Source: Apricaphanius iberus
Lineage: Eukaryota; Chordata; Actinopteri; Cyprinodontiformes; Aphaniidae
Direction of reading: 5' to 3'
Length of the DNA: 64,000 bases
NCBI GenBank assembly: GCA_028564705.1
Contig: JAPXFQ010001301.1
Coordinates: forward strand, 372,001-436,000
The notes under the pieces are model-generated. The model was given only the letters and a program-made list of their open reading frames with translations. It was not told the origin of the DNA and searched no databases. The position numbers and the translations under genes were made by a program. Of the stretch, positions 10,866 to 23,705 are shown piece after piece (the stretch's first letter is position 1; each line of letters starts with the position of its first letter).

Positions 10866-12327
10866 GGATGTAAGGTCATTCGCTTGAAGAGGGTCGTCTC
10901 CACGGCAAGGCACGATGTAGGAATTTTACTCTCAGTCCAATTTGACCATGACTTAAGTTTACAGCGTCATTCAGTGAGACTAATCACAATAATAAAGAAT
11001 TCAGCACACAGTAACTATGAGTTACAGTTGAATACACAGAAAAGATTATTCTTAATATTTCCACCACACATGCAAGTCAGCCAATTCACTTGGAGCCTTT
11101 GAAATTTTCAAGGCTAACTTTGTGTTTGGAACTGTTTATAATGAAATGCTGCACAACATGTATGTCTTCATACAAACAACATAGATGCTTGCAAAGTTCA
11201 GGAGACTCCTCGTAGGGCAGAGATACAAGCTAGACTACTTAATTCAGCGATGAATGAATCAGACTAGATTTGGCAATAAGATTGACAGTCAGTGTGACTG
11301 TATTGTTATGCTGGAACATTTTTCATCTTTATTTTGTCTATTTTTGTTTTGCTATATCATTCTGTATATTTTGATAGTATGGGGGGGATTTGTTTTGTCT
11401 GTGAGACATTTTATCAATACCAATATGCTCATTAGGCATATGGTTTGCCTTTAATTTTGTGTTACTGACCAATTTTATTAATAAAGATAAGGAAATTTGT
11501 CCTTTGTTAAAAAAAAATCATTAATAACACGAGGTTCAAAAAAATACTTCCCAGGGAAATGGTTCATGTTTCAATAAATTAATGTCTTATAACATGGTTT
11601 ATTTGTAAGCAAATTGAAAATATAAAGAAGTCTGCAAGTGAATTGTATTTACTAAATTTAATAAACTGATTAGACATGGAAGAAAACTTCTCTTTACAAA
11701 TATTTATTTTAACCAAGTTTAGTGTATCAGTGAGACATTAAAGTAAATGTTTAAAATTCTTGTGGTTTATATAAATGTATATAAATACCAACAACAGATT
11801 TATGAAAAAATGACTAGATTACTTACATAGTAACATTGTTTAGAGTTATGATTTCATTAACAGCTAGTGTTACATAGATTTTACACTTACTTAGAAGAAA
11901 TTGTTGGTGAAAATTCAGACACACACTTGAAAAGTAGCAGTGTCATATTAAAATAACATTGTGAAAGTTAATGAAGGTTTACTTTATAACTGCATTTAAC
12001 TAATCAGAGTAAAAATTACTCAGAAAATGTAACACTGAGATCAGCGTAACTTTTACAGTGTACAGGGCAGGACCATACGTTCACTGGCTCAGTGTTGAAA
12101 TCGACTCTTTTAGTGTTGCATTAACACTACTGCTTGCTTTCCTCTTAAGGTTATGTATGGTCTATCTGAAGGATTAGGGACATTTTGTCCCATTGACCTT
12201 TAAGGAACTGCCAGAACACAGAAGTAGCCTAATGTAGATCATAGAGCTGGAATATTTCCGGAGTACCATCCTATTCACTCTGCGTTTCTGCAGCACTGCT
12301 GCCAATTAAGTTCAACAACTACTGCTA
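10866..12327. other. Intergenic; nothing recognised
   Basis: AT-rich. A short AGAGTAAAAATTACTC palindrome lies near 12007, similar to one at 8941, and may be an edge of an old repeat. No exon-like signal. Confidence 0.45.
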
Positions 12328-13006
12328 CTAGCTGTGTTTCCATTACTCATGAAATTGCGCAAAATAAATTTGCCTAATGGAAACACGCAATTTTGAAAAA
12401 ACTCACCTTTTTCGATAAACAGTTTTTGAGCTTGAATACGGGTGCTTTTTGGAGCGTATCGAAATTAATATATTTCGCATAACAGCAATAGAAACACCTT
12501 TGTCGCATAACACCAGTCATGTGATCAACAACCGGATGTTACTACGAGCAAAAAAGACGTCGGCGCTGATGACGTCTGAAGTAGCAGTAGTAGGAGAAAG
12601 AAGGCGTGGCATGTTTGGGTTCACGGAGAGTTTTTTTGCATTTGGTTCGTGATAAAGGCATAAATAATATATTAGATTCAAAATAGCAAGGAAACAAGAG
12701 CATTTACCAAGACCGCTTCCATGTAAAAGGGGCGTGTCACTCCAATGCCTCTGCAAGCCGTCTACGTCTCCTCTTCTGATGGCTGATAATGAGTGCTAGT
12801 GCCGTGCCTGCATTATGAATATATATATATATATAATGTAAATATTCACATCTCTCGCCATTTTTCTTAATGACTTATTGCATTCAAACATATGATTTAA
12901 ACTGAGTTTGTTATTTGATGAAACACCTAAACTGCTAAATTGTGTTTTTTTCACAGTAGACAATATCCACAATGTTTTGCATATATTCGTAATGGAAACG
13001 CAGCTA
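12328..13006 (+). mobile_element. MITE with CTA flanks (Harbinger-like)
   Basis: The 5' end GCTGTGTTTCCATTAC matches the inverted 3' end GCTGCGTTTCCATTAC with one mismatch, and CTA is present at both edges (12328-12330 and 13004-13006). The 3-bp duplication suggests PIF/Harbinger mobilisation. The interior is non-coding and includes a short TA run near 12820. Confidence 0.65.
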
Positions 13007-13238
13007 CTGATAGTCATTCAATAGTTGAACTCACTCATGAAACAGTAATGTAATTTTATGCAGAAAACTAACAGCTATGCTATGTGGTTTGTAAAAATCA
13101 CGGCTGGGTGTAGAAATGTGATTAGCATGCAATATGCAGCCAGGTTTCCAGGAAAACTACCTTAAATGATTATTAGAATAAAAAAAGTAAACAGGTTTGA
13201 CTGTTATTGATTTGAAAAACCGAAGATAATAAATATGC

Positions 13239-14660
13239 AGTGATGCCGGTAACGCATTACTTACTCCTAATATGAGCACTTTTTCAGTAATGACTAATCT
13301 AATGCGTTTCCATACAGGTAATCAGATTAAAGTTACTTGTTTAAGCCATTGTGCGTTATTGTTTTTGTAATTTTCTTAAGCAAAAATATATATTTGGTAC
13401 ATGGCGGCAAAAGTGTTAAGAAAACAAGCAACAGTAGCAGTAAAGATGGTCTTACATACCTTCAACAACACTGCTGCAGCCTTTTTCTGTCGTAATCCAA
13501 AACAGCTGATTGTCTCCTTTACGGTTGCCATGTTTGTTTTGGCCAATGGCCGCTGGCTGCTCTGCTTTGTGACCGCATACCATGGAGGCCGCCATTGCTC
13601 CTCCATTGCTGTAGTACCTCCATTTGGCCGCTAGGCCCCCATTGAAAAGCATTGGACTTTAGACACGCTAAAAAAAACTTTAATGCCTGGTTTCAATTTT
13701 TTTTAAACTTTCTATGGCTACATATTCCTCCTGAGATAACGCTAGTCAAAAAAATTGAAACCAGGCTGGTTTTCGTAAGATAATTGTTTTAAATCTTGTA
13801 TAATTAATGAGGGGGCCGGACTTTGATTGACAGGCTGTTTCGTTTGAGTTTAATTATAGTAACACTACATTTTTATAATTATTTCAAGTTACTAGTTCTT
13901 ACCTTTTGAGGTTTGAGAAATTGGAAAACCGTCGGAGGAGCGCAGATACAGCAGCAGTCAGGCATAGGGCTATTAGCCTTTAGCCAAGTTTAGCATCAGA
14001 GCTGAAGACGCGGGAGCAGAATGGGCGTGATTGTGACCAAACTACACGCCCATACACGCCCCGCGAGGACAGAGTCTACAGTGAAGATCCCGCCCCTATG
14101 CCTTCATCGCGCTCCTCCATTGATTTTTTTAGGAACATGCTTCGTCAGGGCTGAGGAGGAGGAGTCAGTAAATCCGCTATGAATTCCCCCATGAAAGTCA
14201 TTCTGGTAAACGGTGAGGAGTGAGGAGGCGCTGTCTATTCTTTTTTACGGTCTATGGTTTTGGCCCGAGTCCAAGTTCTGTAATCTGTACTCTGAGTCTG
14301 CCCCCTAGTGGAACTCTCCAGCAGTACGTGCACTGAGCAAAAAAAATATGTCCCCAAGACGCAGCCTGCTGCTTCATAGTTGCTGGTGTCAATGTGAGAT
14401 TAAAAAACAAGTATATGTCCTGCTTTACTGTTAAAATGCACTTCCAATAAAGTGAGTATTGGCAAAACTGGTTATTGTTTCTATGTTGAGGCAGTGGGAC
14501 ATGCTACTGGCAGCTGCTGAAAGTAACTAATAAAGTAACTTGTAATCTAACTTAGTTACTTTTAAAATAAAGTTATCAGTAAAGTAACTAAGTTACTTTT
14601 GGAAAGAGTAATCAGTAGTAAGTAATCATATTACTTTTTTAAAGTAACTGTGGCAACACT
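13239..14660 (+). mobile_element. hAT-like non-autonomous DNA transposon
   Basis: The ends AGTGATGCCGGTAAC and, inverted, AGTGTTGCCACAGTTAC are related, followed inside by repeated AGTAAC/GTTACT motifs typical of fish hAT termini. Flanks AAATATGC and AAATGTGA match at 6 of 8 positions, consistent with a decayed 8-bp target duplication. The centre (about 13400-14270) may include a further insertion. No transposase is seen. Confidence 0.55.
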
Positions 14661-14899
14661 AAATGTGAGATCTGAAACATTTGCTGGACATATTTTTATT
14701 CAAATTTGCATCTCACCATTCAAGTTTTTACAGAGAAAGAAGAGAAAACACCCAAACAAAACAAAAAAAAACTCCCAAAACAAACAAAAATATTGGGTGA
14801 ACAACTGGCTACTCAGCAGATATTGCAATATTTCTGAGTCTGCTACATACATTAACATCCCAGAAAAGTAATATAGATCAAATAGGAAACGCCCCTAAT

Positions 14900-15960
14900 A
14901 TGTAATAAAATGGATCTAAGGTAAATACATTTATAATATTGATTGAATCTCCATTTGAATTTACTGCCAATCTGGCATCAAAATTGAGCAGTTTAAAAAA
15001 ATTAGCGTATGGCCTCCAATGTTATTGCAGTTCCTGCAGCATAAATTCCACTTGTTTTTCTCATAACTGGATATAATGGAAGGAGTCCTAAATAATCTCA
15101 TCCAGACCTTCCAATTAAACCCCTTCCAAGTTGGACTGAATGCAATTTTATGATGCCTTTCACATGTCAAATCCCATTCTTCATTATTAATAATAATATA
15201 TGCTTCTAACCCTAATTTTTTTTTGGGGTCTACTGAGTAATTGGATAAGTGGGATTATAAGAGTTTATATATATTCGATACTATATTCTTTTTGATTTTA
15301 TCAACAATAGCCTTGATCAAAAAAAGTTCTGTTGGGTTAGGTACTCATCTCAAATTCTCCCATTGATCACATGAAAATATATAGTCCTGTATTTGCAAAT
15401 ACTGGTAGAAATCTCTGGAGCATAAGCCATATTTATCCTGCAATTATTTAAAAGATTGTATAGTCAAAAAGTTATTGAATAGATATTAAATCTTTTTTCG
15501 TCCAATCTAAAAATTCTAAATTCATTCTGTTTGGCAAAAGAAAACAAAAAAAACAGCTAGTATGGAGATTTTAAGAAACTCCGGACGTTGTTAAGGGTGC
15601 TGTTATTTTAGCCCATACTCTCTGTGTACAGACAGTACCAACATCTCCTTTCTTATTGTAAGATCTCTCCATCTTTTCTATTCTAAGAATGGCAAAGTCT
15701 CTAGTAAAACTGAAAGACACAAACCATTCTCCAGCTTTATCCAGTATGTGTCTTTATCTTAAGCCATCCATTCAACAAGGCCCCTAAACTGAGCTTCCCA
15801 ATAATACAGCTTTAGGTCCAACAAACCAAAACCTCCACTTTTCTACTACTTAAAAGTTTCTTCTGAATTCTAGGGTTTTTGCACTGCCAAACATATGTAG
15901 AAATAATTTACGCTATGTTTTAAAAGTGGATTGAGAAATCAATATTGGCAGGGCCAGTTT
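14900..15960 (-). mobile_element. L1-like LINE fragment (3' part of reverse transcriptase ORF)
   Basis: On the minus strand, GGFGLLDLKLYYWEAQFRGL (about 15840-15780) and, further downstream, NLCCRNCNNIGGHTLIFLNC (about 15050-14990) match the C-terminal region of L1-type ORF2 proteins (GLxLPNLKLYYWAAQ and a CCHC-like knuckle). Stops and frameshifts interrupt it. It is a dead, 5'-truncated copy. Confidence 0.7.
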
Positions 15961-16562
15961 TCCATTTACTGGACAGATTTATAGCATATTCAGGCGATAT
16001 CTATGAAAAAATGAATATCCACAAAATTCCAATTGACAATCGAGAAAAAAAAATATCAATAGAATAAAAATAAAAATGTAAAATTGAACGTTTTCTGGAC
16101 AGACCTAAAAAATCTACATGTAAGTCTCAAAACATTTTATTTCGAAATTTAATACTTGGTTGTTTCTCCTTTTGCATAAATTACTGAATCAATGACACAG
16201 AGGCGGTCAGTCTGACTGCTGATGTGCTGGCATCCCAAATCATAACTGACTATGGAAACTTAACCCAGGATTTCATACTGCACATCTCCACTCTTCATCC
16301 AGACTATGGGACCTTGATTTACAAATGAAATACAAACTTTACTTTTATATGAAAAGTAAACTTTGGAACACAGTGCAACAATCCCTTTTTCTCCTAAACC
16401 CAGGTAAGGCACTTATCTTGGTTCAGGAGTTGTCACTAGTTCAAGAGTAGGTTGTTACTGAGACTGTTTGTTGTCCATGTGTAGAATTAATTTGGGTTTA
16501 GAGACTCTTGATGCGCAGACTCCAACCTCAGACCACTGCTTATGAAAGAGATTCTTGAATGG

Positions 16563-17900
16563 ATTTAATTCAATTCAATTCAATTCAGTTTATTTATATA
16601 GCGCCATTTCACAACAGATGTCATCTCAAGGCACTTTACAAAAAGAGTTATTACAATACAATGTTTAATGTAGAAATTAGAGAACCACAGAAGATTGCGT
16701 CGTGGAATTCTCAGCAATCCCTCATACTGAGCAAGCATGCAGCGACAGTGGGAAGGAAAAACTCCCTTTTAACAGGAAGAAACCTCCGGCAGAACCAGGC
16801 TCAGCACAAGCGGTTATCTGCCGCGACCGTCTGTGGCTTGGAGAATACATAACAGAGACACAGAAAGAGCAATAGAACTGATGCAGAAGTTTGTTGCAGG
16901 ACGTGGAGAATTTTCCGTCACTGCAATGCCATCTTAGTCAGGGTCGTCAAGCAGGGCTAATCCGGAGCACCTACTATAATAGAAAACAGGTTAGTGCTTG
17001 AATTGACAGCACATCATGCAGTTGGGGAGAAGTAGGAGAGAAAGTAGGAACAGACCCTAATAATGTCCTCCAACAGCCTAGCCTAAAGCAGCATAGCTAC
17101 TAACATTAACCTGTCTCCTAGCTACTAGGAGACCTGGCTACCAACACTCTGTCTGAGTCCTCCTGACCCGTGGACGGTGTAGGGCCGGTAACGGCCCCCG
17201 TCATGCCGGGGTCTTCTCGGAGTCGGGTTGTTTGAGAATGCAGCCCAAAGTGGGTGGTAAACTCCATCTAAGGCTAAATACCGGCACGAGACCGATAGTC
17301 GACAACTATCTTAAGGAAAAATAGACAGAACTGAGAGGACAGAGTTGAAGAGGGCGAGAAACGTTTAAGAGATAAACGGGTGGGGTCCGCACAGTCTGCC
17401 CGGGGGATTCAACCCGGCAGGTAATGGGCGGCCGCACTGTGCGGGAGGATCCCCTTGAGGGACCTCTCTCCGGCGCTGGCTGGCCCCTGTGGGGCACATT
17501 TCTTCCGCGGCGGTAAGCCGCGACCGGCTCCGGATCTTTACCTGGCTTACATTAATCTATCTCTACCTAGCTACTCTACCTCTTCCTATCTCTTCCTAAC
17601 TTTTGACACTCTGCCTGACTACTAACATTAACCTGTCTCTTCCTATCTACCTGTCTAACCTGACTCTAACTACCTTTAAACATATCTCTAACTGTAAGCT
17701 TTGTCAAAGAGGAAAGTTTTTAGCCTAGTTTTAAAGATAGACAAATTGTCTGCTTCACGAACCAACCCTGGGAGCCGGTTCCATAGGAGGGGAGCCTGAT
17801 AGCTGAAAGATCTGCCACCCATTCTACTTTTAGAAATCCTAGGAACTACCAGTAAACCTGCAGTCTTTAACACCAGAGGTGAGTCTGGTTGTAATGTAGG
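16563..17900 (-). mobile_element. L2-like LINE, 5'-truncated, minus strand
   Basis: The low-coordinate end is the 3' tail. Reverse-complemented it reads AAGTGCCTTGAGATGACAT, then TTGTGAAATGGCGCTATATA and AATTGAATTGAATTG pentamers, the typical fish L2/Maui tail. The reverse-transcriptase C-terminus is at 17688-17873. Between them is a roughly 1.1 kb 3' untranslated region that recurs in part at 19870, 23390, 27215 and 46790. Confidence 0.75.
17688..17873 (-). pseudogene. C-terminal end of L2-like reverse-transcriptase protein
   Basis: The 61-codon frame contains GGRSFSYQAPLLWNRLPG and FKTRLKTFLFDKAY, the conserved end of L2/CR1-type LINE proteins (RSFSxxAPxLWNxLP...FKxxLKTxLF). The rest of the ORF is missing upstream, so this is a truncated copy. 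Confidence 0.8.
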
Positions 17901-18065
17901 GGTTTGACAGATGAAACCTGAGGTTACCTCTTCCAGTTTACTGCTTGTTGGTGAAAGTTAATTGCTTCTTTTACTAATCTTTGGAACTATAACAGTGTCA
18001 CAGTTCTGGTATGTTTGGGTTTTTTGGTTTGATTGTTATGGTTCATTTAAGCTTCTGACATTTCC

Positions 18066-18960
18066 GTTTTTTCAGAATCAGAATCAGCTTTAATGGCCAA
18101 GTATGACACATACAAGTATGACGCATACAAGGAATTTACAGATACAGTACAACCTGTCCAAGATCATTACAAACAACAACAACAAACAGATCCAGGTCAC
18201 TGTTGGGCATGCAGCCACCGAGCGGCGATCCCGTTTACGAAACATAGAGAAATACACTTCTGGGGAGGGGAGGGTTCCATGGGAGCCAAAACAGTAATTA
18301 TTTGGATAGCAGGGAGAGAGCAAATATTCCTTTTATACTTTTTATAATCTAATTCAGCCAAATTGTAGTTCGAATTAAAGTTCCAAATCCAAATTAATTC
18401 CCAGATTAATAGTTCCAAATCCAATTAATTTCCAGTTGCCCCAATCCGCACCGACAGTTTCTCCAAGTCCGAAGACAAATTGCGGATGAGTCCCAGAGCG
18501 CCGGCCAGATCGCCTCTTACAGTGTCTGTTCTGCGTCCCAGCTCCCCCAGCCTTTGGTTCTGAGTCCCATCAGTACGAATCAACGCATCCAGCTGTTCCT
18601 TCAGCCGACCAATCGCTTCCAGAACAGTGACCAATCTCGACCGTGTTTCATATCTTTGTTGCTCCATTTTTTGGTAGTTCCAGTAACTGCCCATTCCAAT
18701 CAGCAAAAACCCGATCACCATGATTGACACCCCGGTTGACCCTTACCGGCGCTTCGTAGAGTTGAGTAGATTTTATCAATAGCATTCAGAGACCAGCTGA
18801 CCATTTCCATCTTCGGTTATTCAGTTTGGTTTCCGAGAAAATTGCCAAAAGATACTCCAGATAGAGGCACAGGAGACAGAGAGCTGTGGGATAAGACACA
18901 GGAGGAGGAGGGAGGGAGAAAAGCTACCGTCCTCGCTGAGAGCTGAGCATTTTCCTTAAG
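18066..18960 (-). repeat. Interspersed element with a short membrane-protein-like ORF
   Basis: The low end starts CAGAATCAGAATCAGCTTTA, a common fish repeat terminus. The block TACAGTACAACCTGTCCAAG and following GCAGCCAC...GAGC recur at 20632-20770, so this is a repeat. On the minus strand it carries an open frame (18425-18721). The family is not identified. Confidence 0.5.
18425..18721 (-). CDS. Repeat-associated 98-residue ORF: membrane segment plus coiled-coil-like helix
   Basis: From an ATG at 18721 the frame starts MVIGFLLIGMGSYW, a hydrophobic N-terminal segment that could be a signal anchor. It is followed by a long charged region with heptad-like spacing (RLVTVLEAIGRLKEQLDAL, then LGELGRRTDTV, then LSSDLEKLSVRI). 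It is more GC-rich than its surroundings. It overlaps by four bases the stop of another short frame (MEMVSWSLNAIDKIYSTL), and GTAAGG lies in that overlap region. I do not recognise the protein; repeat-encoded origin is likely. Confidence 0.35.
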   Translation of the reverse strand: MVIGFLLIGMGSYWNYQKMEQQRYETRSRLVTVLEAIGRLKEQLDALIRTDGTQNQRLGELGRRTDTVRGDLAGALGLIRNLSSDLEKLSVRIGATGN

Positions 18961-19869
18961 GTTATTTCCATAGTTTTTATTTTGTTACTCTTATTTAATA
19001 TTTTATTACTTTTAAAAATGTTAGGATCTACTTTATTTTCAGTTCAGGTCATGTCATATCATGGTAAGTCCCTGTTATTGTTTTTAACTGTAGCTACCAA
19101 ACATGCTGAGGTAAGGCATTTCTTTGGTCCATTTCTATGTACAGGTTTGATGAAAACAGCTTAAAACTGTGAAACACAGAGTTTCTCATTAAATATAAAC
19201 TGGTGTTGTTGATTAAATTTAAAATAACCTTGAAAAATCTGGTTGGGATAGGGGTCTAAGCATCAGCTTTATTAAGCACTTAAGCCTAGGTGACAATTGT
19301 TCACTTTGCTCTTTATCAAGAGGCTCCCTCTGGTAGCTGAAGAGTTTCTTTGTTTTTGGTTCTGAGGCCCCATCATACATTGTGTACGGAATTGATTAAT
19401 TTGCCACATGCAATGTTTAACCAAAGGATTTAATCAAACATTGTAATTAAGAAAACCTGAACAAGAAACCATGGGGGTGGGGGGTGTAGCACACTAGCAC
19501 AGCAATATGAAGAAGAAACGAAGAAGAAGCCTTTTTTAATGTACATCTTCAGTGAGTCCTCGCTCCAACAATACTGTTCTCATCCATTTTGTCAACAAGA
19601 AAACACCAGTTTGAGTTTGCCCCCATCAAGATCCTTCATCGCTGATAAAGTTAGAACAATTAGAAACATAATTACTGAAAGCAGTCAGAAACACCAGAGA
19701 TAGTGTACCGGTCCACTCCATTAACAAGTGGTTATAATGTGAGAGGAGTGATTGTGAAATCAGGTGATTTCTATCAGAGATGTTCACAAGTTATTTCCAA
19801 GTCAAGTCTCTAATGACTGAGATCATCCTTTTCTCAACAAATCCCTCATTTTTAGGCCCTATTGATGCA
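18961..19869. other. Intergenic; nothing recognised
   Basis: No exon-like segment or named repeat seen in this roughly 900-bp stretch. Confidence 0.45.
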
Positions 19870-20290
19870 GACTTCAACCACAGCATTCCCTCATACTGAG
19901 CAAACATATAGCAACGGTGGCTAGGAAAAGCTCCCCTTTAAAAGCAAGAAACCTCCAGCAGAACCTGGCTCAGTACAAGCGGTCATCTGACACAACCGTC
20001 TGGGGCTTTGACAAGACAGGGCAGAGACACAGAAAAAGAACAAAAGGAACTGATGTAAGAGTACTTTCTAGATTAAAGAAAGTAAAAAATTGACAACATG
20101 ACATGGAAGATGTTCGGCCACTGGGAACATCATTTGACTCAATACTTTGCATCCAATTGGGCATTTTAGCTGAGAAGGCTACCAGAACAGGTGCTACTTT
20201 TATGGCATGGCAAAACACTGAGAAAAAAACTTTAAATTAGCAGAGTGAAAGACAATTGTTCAGTCTGTCCTTCCACCCTCATACTCCCCC
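19870..20290 (-). mobile_element. L2-like LINE 3' UTR fragment, copy 2
   Basis: It resembles 16700-16880 over CTCATACTGAGCAA, AGAAACCTCC-GCAGAACC, CTCAG-ACAAGCGGT and the following GACACAG...GAAC blocks. It is non-coding and lacks the terminal tail. Confidence 0.65.
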
Positions 20291-20631
20291 TTTATTCCTG
20301 TAAGGCCTGATCTTTTGTGAAAAGTACCTGATCGCAGCAAATTGCCACCACAGGCTGAGCATTTAGGAATGACCAAAAGTCTCACTCACTATGGTTACAT
20401 GGCACCAATGTTTGGCTTATGGTCAAGCTATTCAGGTTTCTGAAACATTCAGAATAACCCGTTTACATTTGTGAGGAGAAAGAGGTACAGAGAGAGAGAG
20501 CAAAGAGAGTTACTGCTGTAGACATGGAATTTGTATGCCTAATGGCTCATACTAGAAGTTCCTGTACTCAAAACACCAAGATTCCTTGCAAATAGAACAT
20601 GCACAGAACACAAATCAGTGCTCCTTTTGAT

Positions 20632-20770
20632 GAATGAATGAACACTTTATTGTCATTGAACCAGAGGAACAACGAGATTTAGTTTACAGTACAACCTGTC
20701 CAAGATCATAACACACAAACAGACAGGTCACCAAAAGGCTTGCAGCCACTGAGCAGCGCTCCCATGAATG
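20632..20770 (-). repeat. Second copy of the 18066 repeat terminus
   Basis: It shares the ACAGTACAACCTGTCCAAGA block and a following GCAGCCAC-GAGC block with 18140-18230. It is truncated and does not include the ORF. Confidence 0.6.
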
Positions 20771-21896
20771 CATTATGAAAGAGTATACACCAGGTTAGTG
20801 TGGGACAGTGGGAGAAAAAAAAGCACTCATCTGTATCTGAATTCCTTATTCAAGAAATCAAAAGACAGACAATAGAAAAAAACACATTTCTCACACAGGT
20901 ATTTGATTGGCAGCATTGTGTTAGAAAAAAGGCTTTAGCTCAAACACCATGTTCGACACACAATGGAAAAATGTTTTTGCACTACGACTACCACAGAAAA
21001 TTATCTATACATACTTATGTATTCCTGATCTTGTGGGGTATAGCTTATCAGCAGCAAAAAATAAAATAAAATAAAATAAATTACAAAAAATTAATGGCTC
21101 TCTTGGATTGGCTGTTACCCAAATGCCTGCCAATAATGTGTCAAGTACCAATCTGTCCAGGTAGATCAGACCTCTGCTGCATGTCTTATCCAATATTTTT
21201 AGAAACAAATAATTTGAAAAAAATGTTTTACAGAAAAATTTTGAAAACAGGTGAATCCAGAAATACTTAACTGGGTGTAGACGATGGTCCACTGTATATT
21301 GCACTAAACGTGATATGGAGAGGTTTTTCCTTGTCCTTAATATGCGCGGGAGAATTTTTCATAATAATGATACATTATCTTTGAAATCCACATTTAAAAT
21401 TTTTGCTCTCGATACTAAAGACTAAAGATGTTAAAAGCTGTAACTACAAGAGAAAGTCTGAGGTAAGTTACATTTATCTGTTTCCTTAATGATCCAAATT
21501 AGTTTCATGTAGTGTAAATTTGGATAGACATTCATCTACATGTATATTGTTATTGTTATCATTATTATTGTAATTGTTACATTGCATTAGAATAAACTTG
21601 ACAGAAAAATATGACCAACAAGACTCTGCAGCACAATTACAGAACGGCCTCTTGGAACAGTGCATCCTTCCTGGTCATCACATCTTGATATAAATTTGGA
21701 GAAAAAAGCCAAGATCCTAGGCTGATTGTAGGTGATTAAAGCAATTCTTGTATATCTTTTATTAATGTCATCTGCCTGTTCAATGAGCCACTATATTGGG
21801 TAGCTGTAGCTGTAGCTGTTCAGTGGTACACTTGTCAGCCTGTAACCCAGAAATTGTTGGCTTGATTCCTGCATACACTTGCTACATGCTGTTTTG
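20771..21896. other. Intergenic; short AAAAT repeat only
   Basis: Five tandem AAAAT-like units at about 21056-21083. A degenerate tRNA-like stretch is possible near 21820-21870. No gene recognised. Confidence 0.45.
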
Positions 21897-23035
21897 TTTT
21901 CCCCATGTGAATATACTTTATTTTTTGGGGCCTTATTTTATTTATATAATGTAAATATGATTCAAAAGCAAGTATTCCAGGAGTGGCCTGTGTAACGGAA
22001 GTTGCAAGAAAAATGTTAGGTAGAGCTAACTCCTCAAAGCTTGAATGATCATATAGATAACAGCTGTCATGTAGACAAGCAGTTAACGTGCTCACCTCCC
22101 AAACCAGGTGACTCTGGTTTGAAACCTATACAAGGCAAAGAGTTGCTGGTTACTCTGCACCAAATCTGTTGCTTTATGATTATTTGCATATTTTTTAGTT
22201 TTCCATGTGAGTAAACTTTTCCTCTTGGGGCATTAATTTGTGACTAAATATGTAAATATTATTTATGTGTATTCATGTTCACTTAAAAAGTTTTTTTTTT
22301 AAATAGTTTGTTTCCACTTCAACTGGACAAAATGCATGAAAAGTAGTTATTATGATCCCCTTAAAACATTCTTCATTACTGTATTATTTTATTTCAGACA
22401 GTATTTTGATTTAATTGGCCAAAATGACAGCTGTTAGTTTAGTTTGCACAACATATTTGTTTGTTTTGAAACAATACATCTGTGTACACACCCTCTGATA
22501 TGTATGATGGCATAATTCTTCTACACACCAACCTATTGCTGACTGTTCTTTGCCTCTACACTATTATTTATCATTGAAAATGTGGCCTCCTGCACTGTTG
22601 GACTCATTTTCAAATGTATTTACTATATTCTTTTATACAGACATATTTAATAATTGCTTAATACTGTTTGTACTATGTTCTTACCTTGCACCATGGAACC
22701 ACATGGATTTGCCAATGATGGATGTACTAAAAAAATATACAAATAATCATAAATTAACAGTGCAGGTGCAGAGTAACCTGCAACTTTTTGCCTTGTACAG
22801 GTTTTAAACCAGAGTCACCTGGATTGGGAAGCGAGCACGTTAACCGGTCGTCTACATGACAGCTGATGTCTGTTCGATCATTGTGTTTTATGAAGCTTTG
22901 AGGAGTTAGCTCAACCTAACGTTTTTCTCGCAACTTCTGTTACATAGCCCACTACTGGAATACTTGCTTTTGAATCATATTTATATTATATAAATAAGAT
23001 AAGGCCCCAAAAAATAAAGTATATTCACATGGGGA
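21897..23035. repeat. Fold-back pair of SINE-like arms (long inverted repeat)
   Basis: About 265 bp at 21897-22161 is inverted at 22765-23035 with good but imperfect identity. Each arm has a tRNA-like segment (GTTAACGTGCTC, then GTGACTCTGGTTT and AAACC) resembling A- and B-box promoter elements. The 600-bp spacer is AT-rich and non-coding. Two oppositely oriented insertions of one SINE, or a fold-back element, would explain it. Confidence 0.7.
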
Positions 23036-23203
23036 ACGAGGAATGCGTGCTTCATTTTGGAAGAGTCCTGAGCGTCGAGGTCTGCGGCAAAATATGTAGG
23101 CTACTTCTGGTATGAATTTATATCATATTGACATTATATACATGAAATAAAGCCCAATGAAATAAAGAATATTCACATGGGGAACGACAAATACGTGCTT
23201 CCA
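23018..23203 (+). repeat. Direct duplication at the edge of the fold-back
   Basis: ATATTCACATGGGGAACGA followed by a GCGTGCTTC-like end at 23018-23058 recurs at 23163-23203 with few changes, spaced by 145 bp. Confidence 0.6.
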
Positions 23204-23389
23204 TTATGTCTTTTATTTTGAAAGGCTTCGAATAAAGTTCCGGTCCTGACAGTGGAGGGGGACCTGACAGTGCAGGTCTGCAAAGAAGTGTCCTGAGAGC
23301 GGAGGTCTGCAGCCAGACTCTCTTGGAATTGATGCTCCCCATCCAGCAGGGGGCGTTGTAGCTGAGCAGGATACCAGACCAGGTGGAGC

Positions 23390-23705
23390 TTCTATGGAGA
23401 GATGAACGCAGAGGGAAAAAACACTAGGTTAACAGCTGAAAGAAAAGCAAAAAATACAACTGAAGAGTAGCAGAAGAGAAAAGTAGCAGAGTGAAGAAAA
23501 GTGTTCAGTCTGTCCTCCAACAGTCTAAACCTATAGCAGCATAAATACAGAGATAGCTCAGGATAACCTAAACCATTCTAACTATAAGTTTTATCAAAAA
23601 GGAAGGTTTTAAGCCTAGTCTAAAACAAAATAGACAGGCTGTCTAGCTCACAGACTAAAACTGGGAGCTGGTTCCACAGGAGAGGAGCCTGATAACTAAA
23701 AGAAG
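23390..23705 (-). mobile_element. L2-like LINE fragment, copy 3
   Basis: It matches the 17040-17810 part of the L2-like copy: GTCTGTCCTCCAACAG, ATAGCTCAGGATAAC, AGGTTTTAAGCCTAGT, GGGAGC-GGTTCCA and GAGCCTGATA blocks. The reverse-transcriptase end is present only as a broken frame. Confidence 0.65.

Noticed and set aside
8806..12133. A single large transposon from 8806 to 12133 with AGCAGT-G/A-GTGTTAAT ends
   Set aside because: The end similarity is short and AT-rich and no target duplication is visible; two unrelated old repeats explain it as well.
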